Below, piece after piece: positions 1 to 12,333 of a DNA stretch of 64,000 nt. The stretch covers positions 162,080,546 to 162,144,545 of the forward strand of contig CM071600.1 of assembly GCA_036435485.1 (NCBI GenBank). The letters are read 5' to 3'. The position numbers were made by a program, and so were the translations under genes. The notes beneath the pieces are model-generated. The model was given only the letters and a program-made list of their open reading frames with translations. It did no database searches and was not told the DNA's origin. This stretch comes from Saposhnikovia divaricata (lineage: Eukaryota; Streptophyta; Magnoliopsida; Apiales; Apiaceae). Within the stretch, counting starts at the first letter, position 1; every line of letters starts with the position of its first letter.

Positions 1-2728
1 TTAATTCTTTTCTCACTTTACATCAGTCTCTACTCCTTTGAACATTGGTCTCTAATCGATCACACGTCTGTCTTTCTTCTATAACTTGTCAGCTGCTACT
101 CGGGCACACTCGCCAATTCCGATAATTCTTTCACTCCTCAAGATTCAGTTTACACGTGCATTGGCTCTTAGCCGGCCTCCTACTCATACCTATATACAGG
201 TATAGTACCACTTCAGTAAGCTTATAACCTTAACTGTCTAACTATGTTCTACCCGAACGCATCCTAACACGTCTTACAATTAACACGTATAGGTTATAAT
301 CATAAAATACTTTAGTACAATTTGACAACCACATAAACACGTGCATCAAATCGATTTGTAAATAATTCTTATTAAATTACTACAAGAATTTACAAAATAA
401 TTTTAAGAAAATCGGACAGCACTTCCTTTAAAGCATGACCTTAACCTATCGAAATATAACCGACTCAAAAGCACATAAGCAGTCATTCACCTCCACTTAA
501 TTTATAGTCGCCACAAACCATACCAATGTATATTTCATATGACCAAACACATATACCACCAACAATAATTTCACCACAGCCACAACTCAATACTCGCACC
601 AATACTCTTATAAATACAAGCCTTGAATTTGTATTGGCACAGGTACGGCACTACTAACTTGAAGACTACTGAACCAACATAGAAATATTCAATTCAAATT
701 AACACACAATTAGACCCAAACGAAATTATTATACAAGAACGCAGTTAGCAACTAATGAATGGTAGGCAGTCAAACCAAAGCAATCAACGACAACTAACAA
801 CAAATTCTCACCAGCTTCTATCTCCCCTGCACTCTCTCACTCTCCCCTGATATGCCTCGTATACACTCCTGCAGACATACTAATACCCCTGCTCCTCTTA
901 CCTTTCACCACTGCAATACCATACTCAAATAATACCCACCATCCACACAATCCATTAACTCTACACACCGATTCGAACCACATACACAGCAGCTACACAT
1001 ACACCCACACCTCTATCTTTCTAATTCCTTCCTCCGCCTCCTACAACCTCTGGCCCAAGAACACCCATAGGATACCCTCCTCTGTACACAACTTATATCT
1101 TCCTGCCTCCCTTATTTCTTCTCCCTTCGGACAACACAACAGCTAGAGCATCACCCAATTTACTACCCAGCAGCCTGAATAACCAATAATCGAAACCCCC
1201 TCCTTCACTCAAGAACATCACTGCTGCGCCTCTACCACTCGCAGCCACATTAACAAGCCGAAACTGAACATCAAAACCAGAATCTCGCACACACCCTCTC
1301 TGTTTTACACACACCTCGCCAGCATCTCTGCACCTTATAAAACGAATCCCCCAAATCGCCACACCACCAATTCGGTTGTGCACACAGAAGCAACCACAAT
1401 TCAAACCCCTTGGCAGCAACCATCTCGCAATATAGAGAATCAACACAAAGACACTGAAATTGAACCTCACACACGCACACACACCATGGCCCAGCTGTAC
1501 GCACACACTTAGGCTGCGACACACACGTGACCACATATCGCCTCAAACAACAGCACCACAAACCTACCAAGTTCATAATCGAGCTCTCAATAGGAAGGAG
1601 AAGGTCAACATCGATGTTTTAAAGGGAACCAGACAGAACCCACCATTTCGACCAAGAATTTTGGACATACACACACTTGATGAAATACTCTCAAACAGAG
1701 TCCACAAACAGGGGAGGGGAAGTATATCAATTCGAAATAACCAAAATCGACACCAGCCATCACGAAGGCTTAACCCAAACACATCAACACCAACTTATAC
1801 ACCTTTAAACTCGCAACCACTATATACACGCACACACACCTGGACATTATATACACACGATACACCGTGGTAGAGTAAACAGAGGAGGGGAAAAAGAAAT
1901 GGCTTCACCATTGAAACCGAACCAAATGGACTGGGTTTGAGCCCAAGTACTGGAGAGAAAGAGTCGAGCTCGAGTGTTTAAGAGTGAATCGAAAGAGAGA
2001 TTAAGGAGAGAGATATGTTGTGAGAGAGGGAGAGACTTTGAGAAAATTTGAGAAAGAGGGAGAGACAAGTCTCGAGAATTCTCGAGAGAGAAACAATACA
2101 GAGTACTCGTGAAAAGGGGAAAGTGGGTGTGGATTTTGTTGTGGGATAAAAATCAAGGGAAAAAAAATCATTTTGTCATGCTGAAAATAATTTAATAATA
2201 AGGTCTAAAAATTGAATTTAATGGAAAATTGGTGTAAAAATTGAACTTTAAAATTTTAAAATGTAGAGTATAAAATTACGGACACCCACATATTTTTAAA
2301 ATAATTTTAGGATTAAAAACAAATTAAATATGAATTTTTCAAATTTTGATCATTTAAATCCAATATAACTCGAAAAATCATTTTAAAATATTTTAACGCT
2401 CAAACTAATTCACCCAATAATTTTTAAAAACTAATTAAATATACAAAGATGATATTGCAAAAGATTTCGGGATTTTTAAATACTCCGGTGATTTTATAAA
2501 ATCTTTCAAAGGTCAATGATGTATAATTTTAAATAGATTTAAATCGTCAAAAAAAAAAATTTAAATAAAATTACACGGACCCATATCTCACGTTTACATC
2601 ATCATATAAGCACGCAAACATGATGTCACACATATTCAATTAAAAAAAATCACTTCATATAATCCACATCTAATATTAAATAATAATAATAATAATAATA
2701 ATAATTACGAAATTTCTAAGGCATTATA
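1..2728 (-). repeat. LARD-B 3' LTR, partial
   Basis: This segment repeats 8087-10827 almost base for base. It ends at GGCATTATA, directly before the polypurine tract. It holds a CA-rich stretch (about 950-1510), a GA-rich stretch (about 1950-2095) and a (TAA)n microsatellite near 2680-2705 whose length differs from the other copy. Several open frames of 70-150 codons occur here on both strands. They lie within both LTRs, match nothing I know and look like chance frames in biased sequence. Confidence 0.92.
2071..2086. other. 16-bp perfect palindrome in the GA-rich part of the LARD-B LTR
   Basis: CTCGAGAATTCTCGAG is its own reverse complement. It lies within a GA-rich block (CT-rich on the element strand) and is conserved in the other LTR at 10160-10175. 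The position resembles the CT-rich promoter-proximal region of the gypsy-2 LTR. A regulatory role is an inference. Confidence 0.5.
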
Positions 2729-2743
2729 TCCTTCCCCCCTTGA
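2729..2743 (-). other. LARD-B polypurine tract
   Basis: The plus strand reads TCCTTCCCCCCTTGA. On the element strand this is a G-rich purine run directly before the LTR start TATAATGCC, the usual position for priming plus-strand DNA synthesis. Confidence 0.85.
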
Positions 2744-5280
2744 TAGGATTCTGTCCTCAGAATCAATTCTAATAACACAAGCGACAGTACTTTTCAAACA
2801 ATAGCTTCCAATTTCCTCAATTTGGGTCCTCAACTTTAGGACTTCTCCATATTAACTCATACATCAATAGGCTCATCTTGTAAGCCCTCAAACTCCAAGA
2901 TAAACTTAAACCTTACCCTTACAAATTCCGTTAATTCGAACGTTTACTCCTCTTAGACGAATGCCTGATCTACAGAAAATCGGGCATGACCTTTTCGTAC
3001 AACGGACTATACCCTGTGTAACAACTTCAAATACCAACCCAATAATTTATAACAACTCATTTTTGTACCCCAACATTCCACGATCTCAATTTAATCATAC
3101 ACAATGCAAATGCGAAAACTGCCCTGACTTGCAGTAAACATGTAAGTAAATAATCCATGATACTTTGATTCCAATCTGTCAACCAAACCTCATATCAGCT
3201 ATTCTCGATCGTGTCCTTGAAATCGCATATTACAATTAAACACATACGTCATTAGATACACGTCAAATATGATTCGATTAACAACTCAATTCTCACTCTT
3301 ACAAAAACATTTTTATCCTCGATATTTACAGTTTTGAAAACTAATAAACTTCATAACCTTGACTTTAACATAACCCACTACAAGAACAAAATCTTGATTA
3401 AATGGTTTATAATATCAGTTATCCTGGGTCACAACCCCCCTCAATACCAATCACAAAACACTTTCACTCCCACAATTTTCAACAAACTCTAACGTTAATA
3501 AATCATAAAATTTGACTTAAGATATGTCAACTCAATTTCACGTCTTCACTAAATACTCACGATCTTAGAAAATCCTCTAAACTGTGCTTATTCCGCGTCT
3601 TCTGAAATCAATTTCTGAAACATAACTCTACTCACTCAACAAATTCTCGAACTTGATTTTACGCGTTATAACTCCAATGGCTTACACTACTCAATTTAAC
3701 CACAGAAATTGCGACATCTATGCATCGCTTGCATTTCGAGATATTACAAAACAGAGTACACATTCACCACTTATCCTTCTGACCGATCAATTCCTCTCCC
3801 GTCAACTCATTCACATTCTGGTTCATCACCTCATCTCGATAGCTCTTAATTCTCTAATAATTCAGGCTGAAATTCCACGTTATCGATCACCTTCGTTGTA
3901 GACTAGGCATTCGAGCTTCCACCTCTGACTTCTCTAACTCTAGGCGAAAAACCATCATGGTCAATACTTCTGCTTATGAATATCAACATGTACTTTTTTT
4001 TTTGACTTTAAAACACCACTTTACCTCCCTTGAAATTCATAATCTCACTTTCTTGCCCTCACAATTTGTTTGTAATTCGTAGTTAGCTACTCAATCCAAT
4101 CCTGAATCACAATTAACTCTTTTCACTACCATCACATTCAAATTCTTGATAACATCATTCATAGTCATAATGAATTTCTAGCTTCCTAGTAATTTATAGA
4201 AAACTGTCCCGTGACTATCATCATAGGGTCCACTAGTACTGCTATAAGACAATCTCTGGCAACACGTCTTATCTTCCCTCGCGTACGGCACACAACTTTT
4301 GATCTCTGATTCTATCACTTATTACCACGCTATTCTATCCGATTACACTCGCAACTCTTTGCATTTATCTCAACACAATTTCAATATGCTTTCTCTCGAA
4401 ATCTTATCTTCTAACCATGTAGGCCTTGGCAAATTCTACTAATTCTCATTATGTGGGCAACTACTGTGCCCCCGTTCTCCTTACTCTAAATCTTCTAAAT
4501 TCTTCATTCTTCCCTTAACTGAATTACACGGCTTTTGTTGAAACGCTTTTGAAACTTCATGGTTCACTATCTTCCTCTTCTTTTCATCTACTTCCATCTT
4601 GGTCGACTCTTTTCTACTCTTAATAATCACGACTCTTCAAATTGAGTTCACACCAGTCATTAACGCCGACACAATCACCTTACTTCTTATTCAAATTTCA
4701 TTAATTCCTTCTGATAGTTCTTACAAACAAATATTTCATGTTTCATTCTGCTTTTCTTAAATTATCCTTCCTGGGTTCAAAACCTTATATCCAACAACAG
4801 GTTTCAAAATATTCAGAATCTTATAATATTCCATTTACTATCTTCGAAATTAAACAGATGTCCAAAACAATCTCTCATTAACACTAACTGTTGCACCTAC
4901 CAAACATCTTCATCATCATTCTCTTTTCAACCTTTAACAAATCCTCAATCTTGTGCCCTTGATACATGTTCCTTTCCTGACTCAATTTTTATTAATCTCA
5001 AATCTTGTACATGGGTTCTCAATCCATTAATTAATCCAATTTGATACTTAATCTCTGTTTTAACATCAACTTCTCAATCTTGCTTAATCAATTCTTCGTC
5101 ACGTAATCACAATTTTGACCATATAGGATGTCGTCGCGTCCATCCTCGCGGCTTTTCATCACTGCTAATCCAAAATAATCCGGGTTTCTGACAAAGGAAC
5201 TCAATAAAATGAATAGGTATCAGTTATGAACGTACATTGGATTTTGTTTGATAAAACATTTTGTGAAAGAATTTCACTGA

Positions 5281-5465
5281 GAGATCAATATGATCTTTGA
5301 ATTGTTATCAGGTTGTATTTGTCACTTAGGTCAACCGCCCTTGTACAAAAAGATGGCCAGTCTTTAGTACTTTCATGACAAACACAGTGGCGTCCCACCA
5401 GACTCTTATCACAGAGATAAAATGTCCCTGAATCCCCTATGTACATAGGTTGTTCATCTCAGTTT
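5281..5465 (-). repeat. block conserved between LARD-A and LARD-B internal domains
   Basis: This block aligns with about 19349-19520 in LARD-A at clearly higher similarity than its surroundings, including the shared string GTCACTTAGGTCAACCGCC. On the element strand in LARD-A the block is open as the C-terminal half of an 82-codon frame. In LARD-B no long open frame is kept. It may therefore be an RNA signal such as a packaging or dimerisation element. That is inference. Confidence 0.55.
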
Positions 5466-6017
5466 GGATAAAGAAGATTAAATATTCAGGGAAAAAAAAA
5501 TGAAAAGAGTTCAAAAGTCTCAAAATTTTCAAGTATAGAGTTGGATCGAGTGTCCTTTTAAAAATAAGGATATTTCTGAAAGAATAGGATTGAATTCAAG
5601 TGAATCTGATATACGAAACTCATCATCAATGAAAGTATAGTCGATTAAACAAACGTTCAAGAAATTCATAATTATTCATAATCTCACTCTTGTCGGCTAA
5701 GTATTAATATACCTAGCTGCCAAAACCGGCCTGACAATAATGAGTTGAATAAGAAGATCTCCATTCATTCTCGATTTTAACCGTCACTGCGCAACAAATG
5801 CTTCAGCGACAATGTAAATCGTGAATTCGTTTACAAACAATTCAGAGCAAGAACAAGAATCAATTCAACTGCCCAAATGGGGGGAATCAATTAAGAATTC
5901 AACCGAGATCAACGGCTAGTAGCGTGCAGGTCCCTCACTTCCAACTCATGCCAACAATCGCTTCCCACATCCTATTTCTAGTCTTCTCGTATTTTCTCTA
6001 TAAAGTTCATATCGTAA

Positions 6018-6182
6018 CTAAAGTCGTAAAAACATTCTAGAAGGTACGCGAAAGTCTCGAGATAATGTCCTCCAAACTGGTAGCTTCAACTGCCCATTTA
6101 GCCCTGGCGGCTCTGGATTATCTGTCTCGCTCATAACCAAATCTTTGAAGGAATCGAACTCTTACTCGTGCCATATGTCGAA
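6018..6182 (-). pseudogene. acidic leader reading frame of LARD-B (relic)
   Basis: Reading leftwards from 6182 gives 54 codons with one internal TAA before the final TAG at 6018-6020. The frame contains the string EFDSF, also present in the matching frame of LARD-A at 19959-20144, and both share a downstream L-P-x-W motif. The position between PBS and internal domain is the one held by the acidic second exon of the leader gene in gypsy-2 and gypsy-3. No clear splice acceptor is visible upstream. Its assignment as a relic of that gene is inference from position and composition. Confidence 0.35.
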
Positions 6183-6310
6183 AGACCGTACAACGTCGCA
6201 ATATTCGTCATAATAACCTAAGGCGAACCTTATCCTAAATCGTTCTACCTACGTCCGTCTCACACACGTGTACCCACCCATCCTAACTGTTTCAGTGACC
6301 ATAACCTGTA

Positions 6311-6322
6311 GCTCTGATACCA
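6311..6322 (-). other. LARD-B primer binding site (initiator tRNA-Met)
   Basis: The plus strand reads GCTCTGATACCA, which is TGGTATCAGAGC on the element strand. It lies three bases from the 5' LTR and complements the 3' end of plant initiator tRNA-Met. Confidence 0.92.
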
Positions 6323-6325
6323 ACC

Positions 6326-9300
6326 TGTAACACCCCGACTTCCCAATACTGAATATATATATATATATTTATAATAAAATAGTCTTTGATACAGGGGAGT
6401 TTTTTTTTGAAAATTTCGGCATGAAATATTCGTAAATCGGATTTCCACCTGTATTTCAATCCAAACCAAATTCGAATTTACAATCACAAATAAAACTTGA
6501 TACACCAACGATTCCTCACCGAGGATCGATTCCAGGTTATGGTATGAAACAAGAATCTATACTATACAAATTATTACAACTTCTATCTCAATTTTCAATT
6601 ACCAACCTTTACACCGTCTAAAGCATAACGCGAGCCCATTTAGCATATGCCCGTGCTAACTCTGCATTTAACTTTTAAAGAATGCTCCATCGCCCTCACT
6701 TGAATTATGAAGCATAGGTATCCAACTTCTTAACCCTAACTGAAAAGGGAAGGTAAAACAAAGCAAGAGTGAGCCAAAAATGCTCAGCAAGTGTAAATAG
6801 TGATACAATATCAACAACAGTAATAAGTTCTGATAAGTCAAGAAGAATTATCATATGCTTCGAAAAGTATCAACTAAGTCAAATATTCTTATTACCACGA
6901 GGGACCAACATTGCATCACTGGAATGGGGTGTATCAACAATTAGAGCTGATAAAAGTTCTGATAGCAAGATCTAACTGAAATAAACCTCAAGGGAATTGG
7001 GTATCAAAACAACCCAATCTCAACATATAGATTAGAATTGGAATTTTTATATATTTTTTAAAAAAAAACAGTAAGGTTAGGCTGCTGATCAGTCACGCAC
7101 TAACCCCGGACAAACGCACACAGCAATGTCCTTAATTGGATCCATGGCTCACATTGGCCTTAACTTCCGACCATAATATGGTCCCACCTCGAAGGGTTTT
7201 ACGCCCCAAGGGCCACTTTTAAAAACATTTCCAATTCTATATCAAACGCACTAGGTGTCGGGACAATCGACAACCTTTGCTAACCAAACAACTGGAAAAC
7301 TCATGTTCCAGAACAACTCCTCATAATCCAAGAATCAATGGAGGATTCAATATCAACAAGTGTCGACAAGTTCGACACAACAATTGGGTAATTATTACAT
7401 AGCAACAAAATCAACTGGTATCGACAAGTTTGATACAACAACGGAGTATGAAATGAAAAACAACAGTATCAACCAGTGTCGACGAGTTCGACAAAACAAA
7501 TAGAGTAATAAATTGAAAACGACAATCTCATAAGGAATCAATAGGTTCAATATAAGCAATGGGGGTGATATCATCATTAAAGGAATCAAGGAACAACCTC
7601 ACTTTAACGAGAAGCGAAAGTAAATACTGGAAATTTGATTAACAACAACTGAGACTACAAGATAAAGGATATAGTCAAGTGCTAACATCTAATAAAGTTG
7701 CCTAACATATTTTAAGTTTGCACCAACATAAGTGAAATAAGCGGTTTAAAACGAACATATATAGGATAATCTCGGAATTGTTAATTTGTATATCAATTCG
7801 AAGAAAACACCCCTTAACGAGGGTCTATCGGGTGAAATATGTTAAAATTAGAAATTATTCTAACAGACTTTTATAAGAAATTAAACAACAATTTCATAAG
7901 CAGTTCAAGCAATCTGAATTTCAATACAGAGTTCGAGGCACTTGGAACAAAAGAAAGGGGTATAGACACAAGCAGAATGATTTGAAAGAACATCGTAGAA
8001 ATAATAGAAACAATTTCACATCACTTGAATGGTAAGTGAAGGGTAGTATACTTGCCTCAATATACGAAGTTTCCATTTCCAATATCTTAATTCTTTTCTC
8101 ACTTTACATCAGTCTCTACTCCTTTGAACATTGGTCTCTAATCGATCACACGTCTGTCTTTCTTCTATAACTTGTCAGCTGCTACTCGGGCACACTCGCC
8201 AATTCCGATAATTCTTTCACTCCTCAAGATTCAGTTTACACGTGCATTGGCTCTTAGCCGGCCTCCTACTCATACCTATATACAGGTATAGTACCACTTC
8301 AGTAAGCTTATAACCTTAACTGTCTAACTATGTTCTACCCGAACGCATCCTAACACGTCTTACAATTAACACGTATAGGTTATAATCATAAAATACTTTA
8401 GTACAATTTGACAACCACATAAACACGTGCATCAAATCGATTTGTAAATAATTCTTATTAAATTACTACAAGAATTTACAAAATAATTTTAAGAAAATCG
8501 GACAGCACTTCCTTTAAAGCATGACCTTAACCTATCGAAATATAACCGACTCAAAAGCACATAAGCAGTCATTCGCCTCCACTTAATTTATAGTCGCCAC
8601 AAACCATACCAATGTATATTTCATATGACCAAACACATATACCACCAACAATAATTTCACCACAGCCACAACTCAATACTCGCACCAATACTCTTATAAA
8701 TACAAGCCTTGAATTTGTATTGGCACAGGTACGGCACTACTAACTTGAAGACTACTGAACCAACATAGAAATATTCAATTCAAATTAACACACAATTAGA
8801 CCCAAACGAAATTATTATACAAGAACGCAGTTAGCAACTAATGAATGGTAGGCAGTCAAACCAATGCAATCAACGACAACTAACAACAAATTCTCACCAG
8901 CTTCTATCTCCCCTGCACTCTCTCACTCTCCCCTGATATGCCTCGTATACACTCCTGCAGACATACTAATACCCCTGCTCCTCTTACCTTTCACCACTGC
9001 AATACCATACTCAAATAATACCCACCATCCACACAATCCATTAACTCTACACACCGATTCGAACCACATACACAGCAGCTACACATACACCCACACCTCT
9101 ATCTTTCTAATTCCTTCCTCCGCCTCCTACAACCTCTGGCCCAAGAACACCCATAGGATACCCTCCTCTGTACACAACTTATATCTTCCTGCCTCCCTTA
9201 TTTCTTCTCCCTTCGGACAACACAACAGCTAGAGCATCACCCAATTTACTACCCAGCAGCCTGAATAACCAATAATCGAAACCCCCTCCTTCACTCAAGA

Positions 9301-10768
9301 ACATCACTGCTGCGCCTCTACCACTCGCAGCCACATTAACAAGCCGAAACTGAACATCAAAACCAGAATCTCGCACAGACCCTCTCTGTTTTACACACAC
9401 CTCGCCAGCATCTCTGCACCTTATAAAACGAATCCCCCAAATCGCCACACCACCAATTCGGTTGTGCACACAGAAGCAACCACAATTCAAACCCCTTGGC
9501 AGTAGCAACCATCTCGCAATATAGAGAATCAACACAAAGACACTGAAATTGAACCTCACACACGCACACACACCATGGCCCAGCTGTACGCACACACTTA
9601 GGCTGCGACACACACGTGACCACATATCGCCTCAAACAACAGCACCACAAACCTACCAAGTTCATAATCGAGCTCTCAATAGGAAGGAGAAGGTCAACAT
9701 CGATGTTTTAAAGGGAACCAGACAGAACCCACCATTTCGACCAAGAATTTTGGACATACACACACTTGATGAAATACTCTCAAACAGAGTCCACAAACAG
9801 GGGAGGGGAAGTATATCAATTCGAAATAACCAAAATCGACACCAGCCATCACGAAGGCTTAACCCAAACACATCAACAACAACTTATACACCTTTAAACT
9901 CGCAACCACTATATACACGCACACACACCTGGACATTATATACACACGATACACCGTGGTAGAGTAAACAGAGGAGGGGAAAAAGAAATGGCTTCACCAT
10001 TGAAACCGAACCAAATGGACTGGGTTTGAGCCCAAGGACTGGAGAGAAAGAGTCGAGCTCGAGTGTTTAAGAGTGAATCGAAAGAGAGATTAAGGAGAGA
10101 GATATGTTGTGAGAGAGGGAGAGACTTTGAGAAAATTTGAGAAAGAGGGAGAGAGAAGTCTCGAGAATTCTCGAGAGAGAAACAATACAGAGTACTCGTG
10201 AAAAGGGGAAAGTGGGTGTGGATTTTGTTGTGGGATAAAAATCAAGGGAAAAAAAATCATTTTGTCATGCTGAAAATAATTTAATAATAAGGTCTAAAAA
10301 TTGAATTTAATGGAAAATTGGTGTAAAAATTGAACTTTAAAATTTTAAAATGTAGAGTATAAAATTACGGACACCCACATATTTTTAAAATAATTTTAGG
10401 ATTAAAAACAAATTAAATATGAATTTTTCAAATTTTGATCATTTAAATCCAATATAACTCGAAAAATCATTTTAAAATATTTTAACGCTCAAACTAATTC
10501 ACCCAATAATTTTTAAAAACTAATTAAATATACAAAGATGATATTGCAAAAGATTTCGGGATTTTTAAATACTCCGGTGATTTTATAAAATCTTTCAAAG
10601 GTCAATGATGTATAATTTTAAATAGATTTAAATCGTCAAAAAAAAAAATATAAATAAAATTACACGGACCCATATCTCACGTTTACATCATCATATAAGC
10701 ACGCAAACATGATGTCACACATATTCAATTAAAAAAAAATCACTTCATATAATCCACATCTAATATTA

Positions 10769-10804
<36 letters not shown>

Positions 10805-10827
10805 TACGAAATTTCTAAGGCATTATA
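6326..10827 (-). repeat. LARD-B 5' LTR, complete (4,502 bp)
   Basis: The LTR begins TATAATGCC on the element strand (plus-strand end GGCATTATA) and ends GGGTGTTACA (plus-strand start TGTAACACCCC). Next to its PBS end it has the string TTGCTGAGCATT, followed about 40 bases on by a TTTTCAG splice-acceptor-like site, the layout also seen in LARD-A and gypsy-2. The block at about 7073-7165 is strongly conserved with LARD-A (12961-13050). A diverged array of about 60-bp units with TCGACAAGTTCGA cores lies at about 7345-7500. The (TAA)n run is at 10770-10804. Confidence 0.93.
7345..7500. repeat. three diverged ~60-bp tandem units in the LARD-B LTR
   Basis: Three units start near 7351, 7410 and 7474. 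Each contains a TCAAC..GT[GA]TCGAC core followed by an inverted TTCGAC or TTTGAT half, so each can form a short hairpin. The corresponding place in LARD-A has one copy, a 7-bp inverted repeat ATATCGA/TCGATAT at 13250-13268. Confidence 0.5.
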
Positions 10828-10832
10828 TAAGC
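10828..10832. other. probable right copy of the LARD-B target site duplication
   Basis: These five bases (TAAGC) are the first gypsy-1 bases after the LARD-B LTR end. LTR elements of this kind make 5-bp duplications, and a 5-bp duplication is seen for LARD-A. The left copy lies outside the window, so this is unconfirmed. Confidence 0.45.
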
Positions 10833-12328
10833 CCCCAGAGTTCCACGGATCGGCTAATCCCGTTGAGGCGAGGGCCTGGATCAAGGAAATGGAAAAATCT
10901 TTTGAGATTCTGAGTATCAATGAGGCTCAGAAGACTGTTTTTGCTACTTACCTACTAAAGGGAGAGGCCAATTATTGGTGGGAAGCCAAGAAGAACATGG
11001 AGACTGATGCTGTCATACCCTGGGAAAGGTTCAAACAATTATTCCTGGAGAAGTACTTCCCGAAGTTCATGAAAACCCAGATGGAACTAAAGTTCTTGGA
11101 ACTGAAACAGAACAATATGTCAGTGGCTGACTATGAGGCCAAATTTACTGAGCTATCGAGATTTGTGCCAGAGTTTGTAGACACAGAAGAGAAGAAAGCT
11201 AACAGGTTTCAAGAAGGGCTGAAGCAGTGGATCCAGAATAGAGTGGCGGTTTTAGAGATTACTGGTGCAGAAGGCAACCATTGTGGAGGCTGGTAGTGAT
11301 CAGATGCAGAGAGAGAGAGAGAAAGGGGGGATAAAGAGAAAGCATGTTAGTATGAGCGGAAGATCCGCTGGAGGAAAACCCCCAACCAAGTTTAATCGAG
11401 GAGCGGTTTCCCTACCAGGGAGGAATGTAGGGTTTAAACCATCTGCGAGTGTAAGTGTGAGCCAGGGCGGCCATCAATCAGGAATGTCCCGTTCCAACCC
11501 TTCTCGACCTCCATTGCCATTGTGTGCTACTTGTGGGAAGAGGCACTCCGGGGTGTGCAACCTGAAGCAGATAAACTGTTATAAGTGTGGGCGAGCTGGG
11601 CATTATGCTACCTCTTGCACCACGGTCATCCCTAACAGCACAACTTGTTTCCAGTGTGGACAGCGAGGGCACATGAGGAAGGATTGCCCAAAGAGCAAAC
11701 CAGCAGCATCAGGAGCAAGCAAGGTTGCCTCAAATAGGCCACCAACTGCTAGGACTTTTAATATGTCAGTACAAGATGCCGTGAGGGACACAGATGTGAT
11801 AGCAGGTACTTTTTCTCTCAATTCAGTCAGTGCAAATGTCTTATTTGATTCAGGAGCAACTAAGTCTTTTATATCTAGAGATTTTGCGCATAAGTTGAAA
11901 CTTAAAACCCAGCCACTAAGAGATTCCTTATTAGTAGAAATAGCTAATCAGGAAATCGTACCGGTTAATCAAATTCACCCCGATTGTAAGCTAGGAATAG
12001 GAGGACGGTCCTTCTATGTCGATTTAATTCCTTTTAAGCTAGGGGAATTCGATGTCATTTTGGGTATAGATTGGTTGTCTCGCAATGATGCGCGGATAGA
12101 TTGTAAACGGAAAAAGGTTAAGTTGAAAACCCCATGGAAGAAAGAAATAGTGTTTAAGGGGATGCGACAGACCTAGAAAATCCTGACCATGGCGCAAACC
12201 AAGAGATTGTTACGAAAAGGGAAATAGAATTATTTAGCCTACGTTATAGATACTCAGAAGGAAGTGCCAAGATTGCAAGACATTCTGGTAGTTAATGAGT
12301 TCGAGGACGTGTTCCCACAAGATCTTCC

Positions 12329-12333
12329 CGGGC
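12329..12333. other. LARD-A target site duplication, left copy
   Basis: CGGGC precedes the LTR start TGTAACG. The right copy is CGGAC at 25209-25213, with one mismatch. Deleting the element and one copy restores the gypsy-1 reading frame, which supports both borders. Confidence 0.75.

Larger units (their letters stand above)
2729..6325 (-). other. LARD-B internal domain, largely non-coding
   Basis: This 3.6-kb stretch between the LTRs has no recognisable retroelement domain and only short open frames. A lysine-rich frame on the minus strand near 4500-4650 may be a gag relic, but I cannot demonstrate that. Two blocks stand out by similarity to LARD-A: 5281-5465 matches the LARD-A internal domain, and about 5640-5850 matches a piece of the LARD-A LTR instead. 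A short acidic frame lies next to the PBS at 6018-6182. Confidence 0.8.
1..10827 (-). mobile_element. LARD-B: non-autonomous large LTR retrotransposon (left end outside window)
   Basis: A minus-strand LTR element with two nearly identical LTRs (1-2728, partial, and 6326-10827, complete at 4,502 bp) around a 3,597-bp internal domain. Position 1 of the window matches 8087 and the match continues to the LTR end. A PBS for initiator tRNA-Met lies beside the right LTR and a purine tract (on the minus strand) beside the left LTR, which fixes the orientation. No gag, protease, RT, RNase H or integrase can be read in it. LTRs near 4.5 kb with an internal domain near 3.5 kb match the published description of LARDs. 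Only about ten substitutions and small indels were noticed between the LTR copies over 2.7 kb, so insertion is recent. It sits inside the gag of gypsy-1. Confidence 0.9.
10828..12333 (+). pseudogene. gag: gypsy-1 gag and aspartic protease, broken
   Basis: The frame opens at 10829 directly after LARD-B and gives a gag capsid domain (YWWE motif, then FLEKYFP and YEAKFTELSRFVP). A deletion near 11255-11265 shifts the frame. From 11265 the second frame carries C-x2-C-x3-H-x4-C at CATCGKRHSGVC, then two CCHC zinc knuckles (CYKCGRAGHYATSC and CFQCGQRGHMRKDC) that bind genomic RNA. A retroviral-type protease with the active-site motif DSGAT follows. Stops interrupt at 12174-12176 and again near 12226. 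The reading continues to the edge of LARD-A, where a conserved linker leading into RT is cut. Capsid, nucleocapsid and protease would have built virus-like particles. It cannot now make a full product. Confidence 0.9.

Noticed and set aside
1093..1576. Overlapping Cys-rich frames of 101-148 codons in the LARD-B LTR (and copies at 9179-9665)
   Set aside because: Composition follows the CA/GT-rich DNA. Frames overlap on both strands and have no counterpart in LARD-A.
2680..2705. (TAA)n run as a CRISPR-like or satellite array
   Set aside because: It is a simple microsatellite inside the LTR, longer in the other copy.
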